Below, piece by piece: positions 7,916 to 17,366 of a stretch of DNA of 64,000 nt. The notes beneath the pieces are model-generated. The model saw only the letters and a list, made by a program, of their open reading frames with translations. It made no database searches and was not told the DNA's origin. The position numbers were made by a program, and so were the translations under genes. The stretch's first letter is position 1; every line of letters starts with the position of its first letter. Source of the stretch: Pseudomonas marginalis (GTDB taxonomy: Bacteria > Pseudomonadota > Gammaproteobacteria > Pseudomonadales > Pseudomonadaceae); contig NZ_JALJWV010000001.1 in the NCBI RefSeq assembly GCF_024169655.1, positions 1,617,001 through 1,681,000 on the forward strand, given 5' to 3'.

Positions 7916-10900
7916 TCAAGCAGATTTCGGGATGAGGCGCTCAAACAGCGCCTCCAAGGTATTGAAACGTTCTTCGGCGCGTTCCATCGGCACCATGAAC
8001 TTGAACAGCGTAGCCCCTTCGAACTTGTAACGGTTGGGCTGGCCCTGGATCAGCTTGATCAGCACCAGCGGGTCCACTGGCGTCTGCGCTTCGAACTCGA
8101 TGCGCCCGCCCTGCGGCCCGGCGTCGACCTTCTTGATGCCCAGTTGCTCAGCCTGCAATTTGAGCAGGGTCAGGCGCACCAGGTTCTTGGTCGGTTCCGG
8201 CAACAGGCCGAAGCGGTCGATCATCTCTACTTGCAAGTCCTTGAGGCCTTCTTCGTCGGTGGCCGAGGCGATGCGTTTGTACAGGATCAGCCGTGCGTGG
8301 ACGTCCGGCAGGTAGTCTTCGGGAATCAACGCCGGCAAGCGCAAGTTGATCTCCGGGCCGCCGCCCAGCGGTTGGTCGAGGTTCGGTTGCTCGCCCTTGC
8401 GGATGGCTTTCACCGCACGTTCGAGCATTTCCATATACAGGGTGAAGCCCACGGCCTGGATCTGCCCGCTCTGGCCGTCGCCGAGCAGTTCGCCGGCGCC
8501 ACGGATTTCCAGGTCGTTGGTGGCCAGCACAAAGCCGGCGCCCAGGTCCTGGGTGTTGGCGATGGCTTCCAGGCGTTTTTCCGCGTCGCCGGTGATTTGC
8601 TGGCGCGGTGGCGTCAGCAGGTAGGCGTAGGCCTGGTGGTGACTGCGTCCGACGCGGCCGCGCAGTTGATGCAGTTGCGCCAGGCCGAACTTGTCGGCGC
8701 GCTCGATGATGATGGTGTTGGCGCTTGGCACGTCGATGCCGGTCTCGATGATGGTCGAGGCGATCAGTACGTTGAAGCGCTTGTGGTAGAAGTCGCTCAT
8801 CACCTGTTCGAGGTCGCGCTCGCGCATCTGCCCGTGGCCGATGGCGATGCGCGCTTCCGGCACCAATGCAGCGAGGTCGGCGGCGCATTTCTCGATGGTC
8901 TTCACGTCGTTGTGCAGGTAATACACCTGCCCGCCGCGCAGCAATTCGCGCAGCAGCGCTTCCTTGACCGTGCTGTTGTTCTGCTCCATCACGAAGGTGC
9001 GCACCGACAGGCGCCGCGCCGGCGGGGTGGCGATGATCGACAGGTCGCGCATGCCCGACACCGCCATGTTCAGCGTGCGCGGAATCGGCGTGGCGGTGAG
9101 GGTCAGAATGTCGACTTCGCTGCGCAGGGCCTTGAGCTGTTCTTTCTGGCGCACCCCGAAGCGGTGTTCTTCGTCGATGATCACCAGGCCCAGGTTCTTG
9201 ATCTTCACATCGTCCGACAGCAGCTTGTGCGTGCCGATCACGATGTCGATCTTGCCCTCCGCCAGGTCGGCGACGGCGGCATTCACTTCCTTGGCGGACT
9301 TGAAGCGGCTCATCACTTCCACGGTCACCGGCCAGTCGGCAAAGCGGTCACGGAAGCTGTTGTAGTGCTGCTGGGCGAGCAGGGTGGTCGGCACCAGGAT
9401 CGCCACTTGCTTGCCGCCATGCACCGCGATGAAGGCTGCGCGCATCGCCACTTCGGTCTTGCCGAAGCCCACGTCGCCGCACACCAGGCGGTCCATCGGC
9501 TTGGGCGCGAGCATGTCGGCGCGCACGGCGTCGATGGTGGTTTGCTGGTCCGGGGTTTCTTCGAAGGCGAAGCCGGCACTAAAAGTGGCGTAGTCGGCTT
9601 TCGGGTCGGCGAAGGCGTAACCTTCGCGCGCTGCACGCCGGGCATAAATGTCGAGCAGTTCGGCGGCGACGTCGCGCACCTGTTCGGCGGCCTTGCGCTT
9701 GGCTTTCTGCCAGGTCTCGGAACCGAGGCGGTGCAACGGCGCCAGGGCATCGTCGCTGCCGGTGTAGCGGGCGATCAGGTGCAGGTTGGCCACCGGCACA
9801 TACAGCTTGGCGCCTTCGGCGTATTCCATGGTGAGGAATTCGGCGGCCTGGTTGTCGATTTCCAGGGTTTGCAGGCCGAGGTAGCGGCCGACGCCGTGGT
9901 CGATATGCACCACTGGCGCGCCTTCGCGCAACTCGGTGAGGTTTTTGATCACCGCGTCGTTGTTGGCGTCGGCGCGTTTATCGCGGCGACGACGCTGCAT
10001 CACCCGTTGACCGAACAGCGGGCTTTCGGCGATCAGCGCCAGGGCCGGATCGTCCAGCTGCAGGCCTTCATTCAGCGGCGCGATGGTGATCGCCAGGCGC
10101 TCTTTGCTGGCGATGAAGTCCGGCCAACTGTCGACGGTTTTCGGGCGCAGCTTCAGGCGTTCCAGCAGCTCCAGCAGCACTTCGCGGCGCCCGGCCGATT
10201 CGGCGGTAAACAGCACGCGACCGGGGAAATCGCCGAGGAAGTTGGACAGCGCTTCGAGCGGTTGGCTGGCCTTGGCTTCAATCGCCAGGTTCGGCAGGTT
10301 TTGCGCCGGGAAGCGCGCGCGGCCCGTGCCGGCGTCCACATCCTCTTGGCTGACGACCACGCGCGGCCAGTTTTTCAGGCGGGCGAAGCAGTCTTCCACC
10401 GGCAGGAACAGTTCGGCGGGCGGTAATAAAGGTCGGGATGGATCGACGCGACGCTCTTCATAGCGGTTGCGCACGTCGTTCCAGAAGTTTTCCGCCGCTT
10501 GCTCGATGCCCGGCAGCGAGAACACCTGGGTGTCCTGGGGCAGGTAGTCGAACAGGGTGGAGGTTTCGTCGAAGAACAGCGGCAGGTAGTACTCGATACC
10601 GGCGGGGGTAATCCCGCTGCTCAAGTCCTGGAAGATCGGGCAGCGCCGGAAGTCCACGTCGAAGCGCTCGCGAAAGCGCGCCTTGAAGCGTGTCACCGCG
10701 TCTTTTTGCAGCGGGAACTCCCGCGCCGGCAGCAGTTTGATCGACTCGACCTTGTCGATGGAGCGCTGGTTTTCCGGATCGAAGGTGCGCAGGGTCTCGA
10801 TTTCGTCGTCGAACAGGTCGATGCGGTACGGCAACTTGCTGCCCATCGGGAACAGGTCGATCAGCGCGCCGCGCACCGCGAATTCGCCGTGCTCATAGAC

Positions 10901-11365
10901 CGTGTCGACGCAGCGGTAGCCGCTGGCTTCCAGGCGCGTGCGCATTTGCTCGACGTCGAGCTTCTGGCCGATATCCAGCACCAGGCTGCTGCCCAGCAGG
11001 AACTTGGTCGGCGCCAGGCGATGCAGCGCCGTGGTGATCGGCACCACCAACACGCCGTGGGCCAGTTCCGGCAGGCGGTACAGGCTGGCGATGCGCTGGG
11101 AAATGATGTCCTGGTGCGGCGAGAACAGGTCGTAGGGCAGGGTTTCCCAGTCGGGAAAGTGCAGCACCGGCAAATCGGGGGCGAAGAAGCTCAGCTCCTG
11201 CTCCAGCCGTTCGGCGCTTTGGCTGTCGGCGGTAAGCAGCAGGGTAAAGCGCTTGGCTGCGCTGGCAGCCTCGGCGATGGCCAGGCTCAGGGCGGCACCG
11301 GGCAAGTTACCCCAGTGCTGTTTACCTGCCGCGGCAGGGAGTAGCGGTAGACGCAGAACGGGCAC
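7916..11365 (-). CDS. mfd: Transcription-repair coupling factor Mfd
   Basis: A 1149-residue protein of the usual Mfd length. The N-terminal UvrB-like region contains FPDWETLPYD, the RNA-polymerase-interaction domain includes APVVHIDHGVGRYLGL, and the RecG-like translocase core has motif I GDVGFGKTEVA near residue 632 and motif II DEEH near 731, followed by a TRCF domain at the C-terminus. Mfd pushes stalled RNA polymerase off lesions and recruits UvrA. It is the first gene of the mfd - csiV-like - helicase operon and is divergent from gap. Confidence 0.97.
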   Translation of the reverse strand: MPVLRLPLLPAAAGKQHWGNLPGAALSLAIAEAASAAKRFTLLLTADSQSAERLEQELSFFAPDLPVLHFPDWETLPYDLFSPHQDIISQRIASLYRLPELAHGVLVVPITTALHRLAPTKFLLGSSLVLDIGQKLDVEQMRTRLEASGYRCVDTVYEHGEFAVRGALIDLFPMGSKLPYRIDLFDDEIETLRTFDPENQRSIDKVESIKLLPAREFPLQKDAVTRFKARFRERFDVDFRRCPIFQDLSSGITPAGIEYYLPLFFDETSTLFDYLPQDTQVFSLPGIEQAAENFWNDVRNRYEERRVDPSRPLLPPAELFLPVEDCFARLKNWPRVVVSQEDVDAGTGRARFPAQNLPNLAIEAKASQPLEALSNFLGDFPGRVLFTAESAGRREVLLELLERLKLRPKTVDSWPDFIASKERLAITIAPLNEGLQLDDPALALIAESPLFGQRVMQRRRRDKRADANNDAVIKNLTELREGAPVVHIDHGVGRYLGLQTLEIDNQAAEFLTMEYAEGAKLYVPVANLHLIARYTGSDDALAPLHRLGSETWQKAKRKAAEQVRDVAAELLDIYARRAAREGYAFADPKADYATFSAGFAFEETPDQQTTIDAVRADMLAPKPMDRLVCGDVGFGKTEVAMRAAFIAVHGGKQVAILVPTTLLAQQHYNSFRDRFADWPVTVEVMSRFKSAKEVNAAVADLAEGKIDIVIGTHKLLSDDVKIKNLGLVIIDEEHRFGVRQKEQLKALRSEVDILTLTATPIPRTLNMAVSGMRDLSIIATPPARRLSVRTFVMEQNNSTVKEALLRELLRGGQVYYLHNDVKTIEKCAADLAALVPEARIAIGHGQMRERDLEQVMSDFYHKRFNVLIASTIIETGIDVPSANTIIIERADKFGLAQLHQLRGRVGRSHHQAYAYLLTPPRQQITGDAEKRLEAIANTQDLGAGFVLATNDLEIRGAGELLGDGQSGQIQAVGFTLYMEMLERAVKAIRKGEQPNLDQPLGGGPEINLRLPALIPEDYLPDVHARLILYKRIASATDEEGLKDLQVEMIDRFGLLPEPTKNLVRLTLLKLQAEQLGIKKVDAGPQGGRIEFEAQTPVDPLVLIKLIQGQPNRYKFEGATLFKFMVPMERAEERFNTLEALFERLIPKSA

Positions 11366-11720
11366 GGAAGGTTGAGCTCCAAGCGTTGCGACAAAGTCGG
11401 TAATTGTAACGGCCCGAGGTGCCGCCTGTCAGTTGCTGACTGAGCCTATTACGGTTTGTGGGAAATGTAGTGGCTAAGACAAACAATGGCGTGTTTTGAC
11501 TCAATATGTAGTGCTGAAATGCACATAGTTTTCGGAGGGTTACGGACAAGTCGCCCCGCCTGCTCCACTAGTGGCCTTCTGGAACCCGCGTATTTACTGG
11601 GCTGCAGCGGGGTGGCTTTTTTGGATGAGGGCTTTTTGTTGTGGGACGCGCATTGCTCCTGGGGCGGCCTGGCGGCATAATGTAGCCCCTTTTTTCAGCC
11701 CCTACATGTGGAAGGTTCCC
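11366..11720. other. mfd-gap divergent intergenic region
   Basis: About 355 bases without a convincing gene. It holds the gap promoter (11653-11681), the divergent mfd promoter, which I cannot place with confidence, and a GC-rich stretch followed by a run of six T at 11616-11621 that could end a small RNA. No small-RNA family was recognised. Confidence 0.4.
11653..11681 (+). promoter_or_regulatory. Probable gap promoter
   Basis: TTGCTC (11653-11658), a 17-base spacer and CATAAT (11676-11681) lie 40 bases before the GTG start. A short TGTAG/CTACA inverted repeat spans the predicted 5' leader. Confidence 0.5.
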
Positions 11721-13169
11721 GTGACTCAGAAGCCCGACCAGTGTCTTGGTGAATGGATCGACCGTGAAGCACTCGCTGAAGCGATGATCCCGCTTATCGG
11801 TCAGCTGTACCGCAATAACAATGTGGTGAGCTCGATCTATGGCCGCAGCCTGATCAACCAATCAGTCATCGCGATTCTCAAGGCGCATCGCTTTGCTCGC
11901 CATCGTTCTGCCAACGACAGCGAACTCTCCGTCCACGAAACATTCCCTCTGCTCAAAGCCATGAGCGAGCTCAAGCTCGGCGCGGCCTCGGTAGACCTGG
12001 GCAAGTTGGCCGCCAAATTCCGCGCCCAAGCCAGCGGCCGTTCCGTCGAGCAGTTCGTGCGTGAAGAATTGGCCGACGTGGTGGGCAAGCAGAACGCTTC
12101 CGCCCGCAAAGGCACTGACGTTGTGCTTTACGGCTTCGGTCGTATCGGCCGCTTGCTGGCACGCATCCTGATCGGCAAAACCGGTGGCGGCGACGGCTTG
12201 CGCCTGCGCGCCATCGTGGTGCGCAAAGGCGCCGAGAACGACCTGGCCAAGCGCGCGAGCCTCTTGCGTCGCGACTCGGTACACGGTCCGTTCAACGGCA
12301 CCATCGTCATCGACGAAGAAAACAACACCATCACCGCCAACGGTAACCTGATCCAGGTGATCTACGCGAAGAACCCGACTGAGGTGGATTACACCCAGTA
12401 CGGCATCAAGGACGCCCTGCTGGTGGATAACACCGGCGTATGGCGCGATGCCGAAGGCCTGGGCCAGCACCTGACCTGCCCGGGTATTGCCCGCGTTGTC
12501 CTGACTGCGCCTGGTAAAGGCAAGCTGAAGAACATCGTTCACGGCATCAACCACGCGGAAATCACCGCTGACGACAAGATCGTGTCTGCCGCTTCCTGCA
12601 CCACCAACGCCATCGTGCCGGTGCTGAAGGCCGTCAATGACAAGTTCGGCATCGTCAACGGCCACGTCGAAACCGTTCACTCGTACACCAACGACCAGAA
12701 CCTGATCGACAACTTCCACAAGGGCGATCGCCGTGGCCGCAGCGCCGCGTTGAACATGGTGATCACCGAGACCGGTGCTGCCACCGCTGCCGCCAAGGCC
12801 CTGCCTGAGCTGGCCGGCAAGCTGACCGGTAACGCGATCCGCGTGCCGACGCCTAACGTGTCGATGGCGATTCTCAACCTGAACCTTGAGAAAGCCGCTA
12901 CCCGTGAAGAGATGAATGAGTACCTGCGCTACATGGCGCTGCACTCCGATCTGCATAAGCAAATCGACTTCGTCAACTCGCAGGAAGTGGTTTCCACCGA
13001 CTTCGTTGGCTCGCGCCACGCCGGCGTGGTGGACGCGGAAGCGACCATTTCCCAGGACAACCGCGTTGTGCTGTACGTGTGGTACGACAACGAGTTCGGC
13101 TACAGCTGCCAGGTCGTTCGCGTGATGGAAGACATGGCTGGGGTCAACCCGCCTGCATTCCCGCGCTAA
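11721..13169 (+). CDS. gap: N-terminally extended glyceraldehyde-3-phosphate dehydrogenase
   Basis: A 482-residue protein, about 150 longer than standard GAPDH. Residues 1-130 are a helical extension (starting MTQKPDQCLGEWIDREALAE). The NAD-binding Rossmann motif YGFGRIGRLL begins near 135, and the catalytic Cys293 lies in SAASCTTNAIVP. The usual GAPDH end is present (WYDNEFGYSCQVVRVM). It corresponds to the second Pseudomonas GAPDH (PA3001 type), probably serving gluconeogenesis. The start is GTG 11721 with GGAAGG upstream; an ATG at 11706 in frame is less well placed. A terminator follows directly. Confidence 0.92.
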   Translation: MTQKPDQCLGEWIDREALAEAMIPLIGQLYRNNNVVSSIYGRSLINQSVIAILKAHRFARHRSANDSELSVHETFPLLKAMSELKLGAASVDLGKLAAKFRAQASGRSVEQFVREELADVVGKQNASARKGTDVVLYGFGRIGRLLARILIGKTGGGDGLRLRAIVVRKGAENDLAKRASLLRRDSVHGPFNGTIVIDEENNTITANGNLIQVIYAKNPTEVDYTQYGIKDALLVDNTGVWRDAEGLGQHLTCPGIARVVLTAPGKGKLKNIVHGINHAEITADDKIVSAASCTTNAIVPVLKAVNDKFGIVNGHVETVHSYTNDQNLIDNFHKGDRRGRSAALNMVITETGAATAAAKALPELAGKLTGNAIRVPTPNVSMAILNLNLEKAATREEMNEYLRYMALHSDLHKQIDFVNSQEVVSTDFVGSRHAGVVDAEATISQDNRVVLYVWYDNEFGYSCQVVRVMEDMAGVNPPAFPR

Positions 13170-13185
13170 GCGTTCAGGTTGAATG

Positions 13186-13215
13186 AAAAAGCCCCGACTG
13201 GTTCGGGGCTTTTTT
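13186..13215 (+). terminator. Rho-independent terminator of gap
   Basis: AAAAAGCCCCGA / TCGGGGCTTTTT, a 12-bp stem with a five-base loop and a T tail, 16 bases after the stop codon. Confidence 0.92.
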
Positions 13216-13249
13216 CTGGCTGGGGATTTATGTTGTTTGCGCCGGCTTC

Positions 13250-13323
13250 ATCGCGGGCAAGCCCGCTCCCACAGGGGCGTCAGGCGGTACGCTGTCAAAT
13301 GTGGGAGCGGGCTTGCCCGCGAT
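13250..13323. repeat. REPIN
   Basis: ATCGCGGGCAAGCCCGCTCC at 13250-13269 and its inverted copy GGAGCGGGCTTGCCCGCGAT at 13304-13323 flank a short spacer. The halves are exact inverses over at least 23 bases. Confidence 0.9.
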
Positions 13324-13365
13324 AGCGCTGGATCAGTCGCCGCCTTTGCCGCGGCCCCGACACCC

Positions 13366-13899
13366 TCAATCCAGCAACTCGTCACGCAAACTATCGGACA
13401 GCCCCTTCGGCGCCAGCCAGAGGCCCAGGTACGCCCTCGCCAGTTCCTCATCGCGACTGCTGAACACCACCTGGCCATTGATCTCCAGATTCAGGCCGCG
13501 TCCTGGACGAAAATCCAGGGCGTAGCGATCACCGTTGCGGATGTTGCGAAAACGCCCATGCAGTTGCGCAAGCTCTGGTTTCAGGCGGGCGCTGGTCTGC
13601 TGGCGTTCAAGGGTGGTGTTCGCGGCTTTAATCACATCGTTGCGGTCGATATCGCGAAAGTAATACAGCACCAGGCGCAGGTCTTTTTGCCGATCCCAGG
13701 ACTGCTTCGCGCTGACCTCGGCCGGGGCATACAGCGCCGCTGCATACACATCCGCCCAGAGGTAAGTCAGCAGCGCTTGGTTTTTCAGCGCCAACTGCTG
13801 GGATTGCGCCGGGAAATTCGCCTGGGTGAGACGATCCACCTCATTGGCGAATGCCGGCACCGAGAACATCAGCCATAAACAGACAACCGCATGCCGCAT
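13366..13899 (-). CDS. Exported chalcone-isomerase-like protein
   Basis: A 177-residue protein. Residues 1-18 are a signal peptide ending VPAFA; the mature part (LRLVLYYFRDIDRNDVIKAAN and the C-terminal GLSDSLRDELL) fits the bacterial chalcone isomerase-like family. These proteins share the fold of plant chalcone isomerase, but the reaction in bacteria is unknown. It should be periplasmic. I used ATG 13899; an in-frame TTG 18 bases upstream is possible. It is divergent from apbE across about 65 bases, a neighbourhood conserved in Pseudomonas. Confidence 0.75.
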   Translation of the reverse strand: MRHAVVCLWLMFSVPAFANEVDRLTQANFPAQSQQLALKNQALLTYLWADVYAAALYAPAEVSAKQSWDRQKDLRLVLYYFRDIDRNDVIKAANTTLERQQTSARLKPELAQLHGRFRNIRNGDRYALDFRPGRGLNLEINGQVVFSSRDEELARAYLGLWLAPKGLSDSLRDELLD

Positions 13900-13963
13900 A
13901 ATGGTGGGTCCTGCCAAGGTGTGTGCCTACAGGTTAATTCAATTTTCGACGGCGATTAGGTTT

Positions 13964-14974
13964 ATGAGCAACCTGCGACAGATAGCGATGGTGTGCGGTT
14001 TTGCGGCGCTGGCCGGCTGTGGCGGCGATACGTTGGAGCAGTTTGGTGGCCCGACCATGGGCAGCACCTATTCAATTCAGTATGTCAGAAGCTCGACGGC
14101 ACCCGCGCCGAAAGAGCTCCAACGCCAGGTGGAAAATATCCTGGGCGACGTCGACCGACAGATGTCGACCTACCGCAGCGACTCCGATATCGAACGTTTC
14201 AATAACCTGCCGGCCAACAGTTGCCAGCCGATGCCGGCGCCGGTTCTGCAACTGGTGCGTACTGGCGAGCAACTGTCCGAGGCCAGCGCGGGTGCGTTTG
14301 ACCTGACGGTGGAACCGCTGCTGAACCTGTGGGGGTTCGGGCCCCAGGCCCGGCAACTCAGGGTGCCGGACGCCGCGACGCTGGCGCAGGTGCGTCAGCG
14401 GGTCGGTCACCAGCATCTGCGTATCGACGGCGAGCAACTGTGCAAGGACGCCGCCGTCGAAGTCGATTTCAACAGCATTGCTGCCGGTTACGCGGTGGAT
14501 CGCATCGCCGAACTGTTGACCGGCCTGGGTATCCACCACTACCTCGCCGAAGCCACCGGCGAACTCAAGGCTGCCGGTCACAAACCTGACGGTTCGCCCT
14601 GGCGCGTGGCGTTGGAAGAACCCCGTGACGATCAACGGGTCGCCGAAAGAGTCATCAACGTCGACGGCTTTGGTGTGTCCACATCGGGTGACTATCGTAA
14701 TTATTTCCAGCAGGATGGTCGGCGCTATTCCCACACCCTGGATGCGCGGACCGGTGCGCCGATTACCCATCAACTGGCATCGGTGACGGTGTTGCATCCG
14801 TCGGCGCTGATGGCCGATGGGGTGTCGACGTTGCTGTTGATCCTTGGGCCGGAGCAAGGCTGGGATTACGCTGAGCAGCACCAGATCGCTGCGTTTTTTG
14901 TGCTGCGCGAGGGTGATGCTTTCGTCACACGCAGTAATCAGGCGTTCGAGCAACTGACTGCGGTGAAACCGTAA
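13964..14974 (+). CDS. apbE: FAD:protein FMN transferase (lipoprotein)
   Basis: A 336-residue ApbE/flavin transferase. A lipoprotein signal ends at LAGC (Cys19), which would anchor it at the periplasmic side of a membrane. Family features include GGPTMGSTYSI after the signal, EVDFNSIAAGYAVDRIAELL, the GFGVSTSGDYRNYF block and SHTLDARTGAP for metal and FAD binding. It attaches FMN through a phosphodiester bond to Thr/Ser of partners such as NqrB, NqrC or RnfG. In P. aeruginosa apbE sits at the end of the nqr operon; here no nqr gene is near, so its substrate must be encoded elsewhere. Confidence 0.92.
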   Translation: MSNLRQIAMVCGFAALAGCGGDTLEQFGGPTMGSTYSIQYVRSSTAPAPKELQRQVENILGDVDRQMSTYRSDSDIERFNNLPANSCQPMPAPVLQLVRTGEQLSEASAGAFDLTVEPLLNLWGFGPQARQLRVPDAATLAQVRQRVGHQHLRIDGEQLCKDAAVEVDFNSIAAGYAVDRIAELLTGLGIHHYLAEATGELKAAGHKPDGSPWRVALEEPRDDQRVAERVINVDGFGVSTSGDYRNYFQQDGRRYSHTLDARTGAPITHQLASVTVLHPSALMADGVSTLLLILGPEQGWDYAEQHQIAAFFVLREGDAFVTRSNQAFEQLTAVKP

Positions 14975-15162
14975 TCCGCGCCGTGTAGTAAAGGCAAAAC
15001 TGGCCTACGACGCGACCAAGGGTTAATGTGCGCGGCGTTGAGCCTTATATAGACTGTGCCCCGGTTCACACACTTGAGCCAAATTGTCCTTCATGACCGC
15101 TGGCCGCGGCATGATTTAGCCAGGCGTCCAACCGTGGGCCTGGCCTGTTCTGAGGAGTATGC

Positions 15163-16557
15163 ATGGCTGTCTACAACTACGACGTGGTAGTACTGGGTTC
15201 CGGCCCGGCTGGAGAAGGTGCGGCGATGAATGCCGCGAAGGCAGGGCGCAAGGTGGCGATGGTCGATAGCCGTCGTCAGGTCGGCGGTAACTGCACCCAC
15301 CTGGGTACCATCCCGTCCAAGGCCTTGCGTCACTCAGTACGCCAGATCATGCAGTTCAACACCAACCCGATGTTCCGGGCCATTGGCGAGCCGCGTTGGT
15401 TTTCGTTCCCGGACGTGCTGAAAAGCGCGGAAAAAGTCATCTCCAAACAGGTGGCGTCGCGGACCGGCTATTACGCCCGTAACCGTGTCGACCTGTTCTT
15501 CGGCACCGGCAGCTTCGCCGACGAGCAAACCATCGAAGTGGTCTGCCCCAACGGTGTGGTCGAGAAGCTGGTGGCCAAGCACATCATCATCGCCACCGGG
15601 TCGCGCCCGTATCGCCCGGTGGATCTCGATTTCCACCACCCGCGTATCTACGATAGCGATACCATCCTCAGCCTGGGCCACACCCCGCGCAAACTGATCA
15701 TCTATGGCGCCGGCGTGATCGGCTGCGAATACGCCTCGATCTTCAGCGGCCTGGGTGTGCTGGTAGAGCTGGTGGACAATCGCGAGCAGTTGCTGAGTTT
15801 CCTCGACTCGGAAATTTCCCAGGCGTTGAGTTACCACTTCAGTAACAACAACATCACCGTGCGCCACAACGAAGAGTACGAGCGGGTCGAAGGCCTGGAC
15901 AACGGTGTGATCCTGCACCTCAAGTCCGGCAAGAAGATCAAGGCCGACGCTTTGCTGTGGTGCAACGGCCGTACCGGTAACACCGACAAGCTGGGCATGG
16001 AAAATGTCGGGGTCAAGGTCAACAGCCGTGGCCAGATCGAAGTGGACGAGAACTATCGCACCTGTGTGCCGAATATCTACGGTGCCGGTGACGTGATCGG
16101 CTGGCCAAGCCTGGCCAGCGCTGCTCATGACCAGGGCCGTTCGGCCGCTGGCAGCATTGTCGACAATGGCAGCTGGCGCTATGTGAACGACGTGCCGACC
16201 GGTATCTATACGATTCCGGAGATCAGCTCGATCGGTAAGAACGAACACGAACTGACCAAGGCCAAGGTGCCTTACGAAGTGGGCAAGGCGTTCTTCAAGA
16301 GCATGGCGCGTGCGCAGATCGCCGGTGAGCCGCAAGGCATGCTGAAGATTCTGTTCCACCGTGAAACTCTGGAAGTCCTCGGCGTGCATTGCTTCGGCTA
16401 CCAGGCTTCGGAGATCGTCCACATCGGCCAGGCCATCATGAACCAGCCGGGCGAGCAAAATACCCTCAAGTATTTCGTCAACACCACGTTCAACTACCCG
16501 ACCATGGCCGAAGCCTATCGCGTAGCGGCCTACGACGGCCTCAACCGGCTTTTTTGA
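15163..16557 (+). CDS. sthA: Soluble pyridine nucleotide transhydrogenase
   Basis: A 464-residue flavoprotein disulfide reductase family member. The FAD-binding [10 protein letters not shown] is at 12-21 and the NAD-binding [13 protein letters not shown] near 180, with a C-terminal dimerisation domain ([15 protein letters not shown]). The redox-active Cys pair is incomplete (CTHLGT instead of C-x4-C), which is typical of SthA and separates it from lipoamide dehydrogenase. It transfers hydride between NADPH and NAD+, mainly to remove excess NADPH. A good GAGGAG precedes the ATG. It appears to be a single-gene unit. Confidence 0.96.
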   Translation: MAVYNYDVVVLGSGPAGEGAAMNAAKAGRKVAMVDSRRQVGGNCTHLGTIPSKALRHSVRQIMQFNTNPMFRAIGEPRWFSFPDVLKSAEKVISKQVASRTGYYARNRVDLFFGTGSFADEQTIEVVCPNGVVEKLVAKHIIIATGSRPYRPVDLDFHHPRIYDSDTILSLGHTPRKLIIYGAGVIGCEYASIFSGLGVLVELVDNREQLLSFLDSEISQALSYHFSNNNITVRHNEEYERVEGLDNGVILHLKSGKKIKADALLWCNGRTGNTDKLGMENVGVKVNSRGQIEVDENYRTCVPNIYGAGDVIGWPSLASAAHDQGRSAAGSIVDNGSWRYVNDVPTGIYTIPEISSIGKNEHELTKAKVPYEVGKAFFKSMARAQIAGEPQGMLKILFHRETLEVLGVHCFGYQASEIVHIGQAIMNQPGEQNTLKYFVNTTFNYPTMAEAYRVAAYDGLNRLF

Positions 16558-16599
16558 GCGGCTCCGGCCGGTGGCCTGAGCCGGCCGGGGAGACCGATT

Positions 16600-17322
16600 T
16601 CAGTAATTCTCGAGGGTGGCAGTGGCCAAACCGGGAAAGTCTGTAATCAGGCTATCTACGCCGAAGTCGGCGAGCCTGCGCATCAGCGCAGGTTCGTTGA
16701 CTGTCCACACCGACACGTGCAATCCCTGGCGCTGGGCTTTTTCCAGACGTTCGGGGGTACACAGCGTCCAGTTCAACGCCAGATACTCACAGCCGTAGTT
16801 TTGCGCGACCTTCAGCGGGTCGAGCCAGGCGTATTCGGCCACCAGCCCGCGCGACAGGTCCGGGGTGAGTTCCACGGCCGCTTTCAACACTTCCCGTGAG
16901 CTTGAGGTCACTGTGACCTTGTCCATGATGCCGAAACGCACGGCCATTTCCCGAATCGCCAGCACGGTGGTCGCGGCGCGGGTGCGCGAGGCGCTTTTGA
17001 CTTCCAGTTGCCAGTGATCGAAGTCGCACTTTTCGAACAGCTCTTCCAGGCGCGGGATCGGGCAGGGGTTGACCCAGCCAGGGCCGCCCTTGCGTGCGTC
17101 CATCTTCATCAGGTCCGCTGCCGAATACTCGACGACTTTGCCGCGCCGGTCGGCGGTGCGCTTGAGGGTCGGGTCGTGGATGACCATCAGTTCGCCGTCC
17201 ATGGACAGGTGCAAATCCAGTTCGCAACGGCGTACACCGTGCTTGAGGCACTGCTGGAAGCTGGTCAGGGTGTTTTCCGGTGCTTCGCCTTTGGCACCGC
17301 GGTGGCCGTAGATCAGGGTCAC
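16600..17322 (-). CDS. Glycerophosphodiester phosphodiesterase
   Basis: A 240-residue GDPD-family TIM-barrel enzyme with no signal peptide, so cytosolic (UgpQ-like). The catalytic signature is complete: GHRGAKGEAPENT near the N-terminus (His7, Arg8, Glu13) and ELDLHLSMDGELMVIHD (Glu, Asp and the second His). It hydrolyses glycerophosphodiesters to glycerol-3-phosphate and an alcohol. The start is GTG 17322, decided by AAAGGAG six bases upstream; extension further upstream gives a sequence unlike the family. A PilZ-type gene lies 44 bases upstream on the same strand. Confidence 0.9.
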   Translation of the reverse strand: MTLIYGHRGAKGEAPENTLTSFQQCLKHGVRRCELDLHLSMDGELMVIHDPTLKRTADRRGKVVEYSAADLMKMDARKGGPGWVNPCPIPRLEELFEKCDFDHWQLEVKSASRTRAATTVLAIREMAVRFGIMDKVTVTSSSREVLKAAVELTPDLSRGLVAEYAWLDPLKVAQNYGCEYLALNWTLCTPERLEKAQRQGLHVSVWTVNEPALMRRLADFGVDSLITDFPGLATATLENY

Positions 17323-17366
17323 AGTTGCTCCTTTACGCCAGGTCGTCTGGCGGGGTGAATACGAAT

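Noticed and set aside
7859..10426. 855-codon open frame on the plus strand across mfd
   Set aside because: It is antisense to mfd, has no family likeness and is rich in the low-complexity residues expected from the opposite strand of a GC-rich gene.
15019..15070. sigma-70 promoter of sthA
   Set aside because: AT-rich TATATA is present, but no -35 at a fitting distance could be chosen over several weak candidates.
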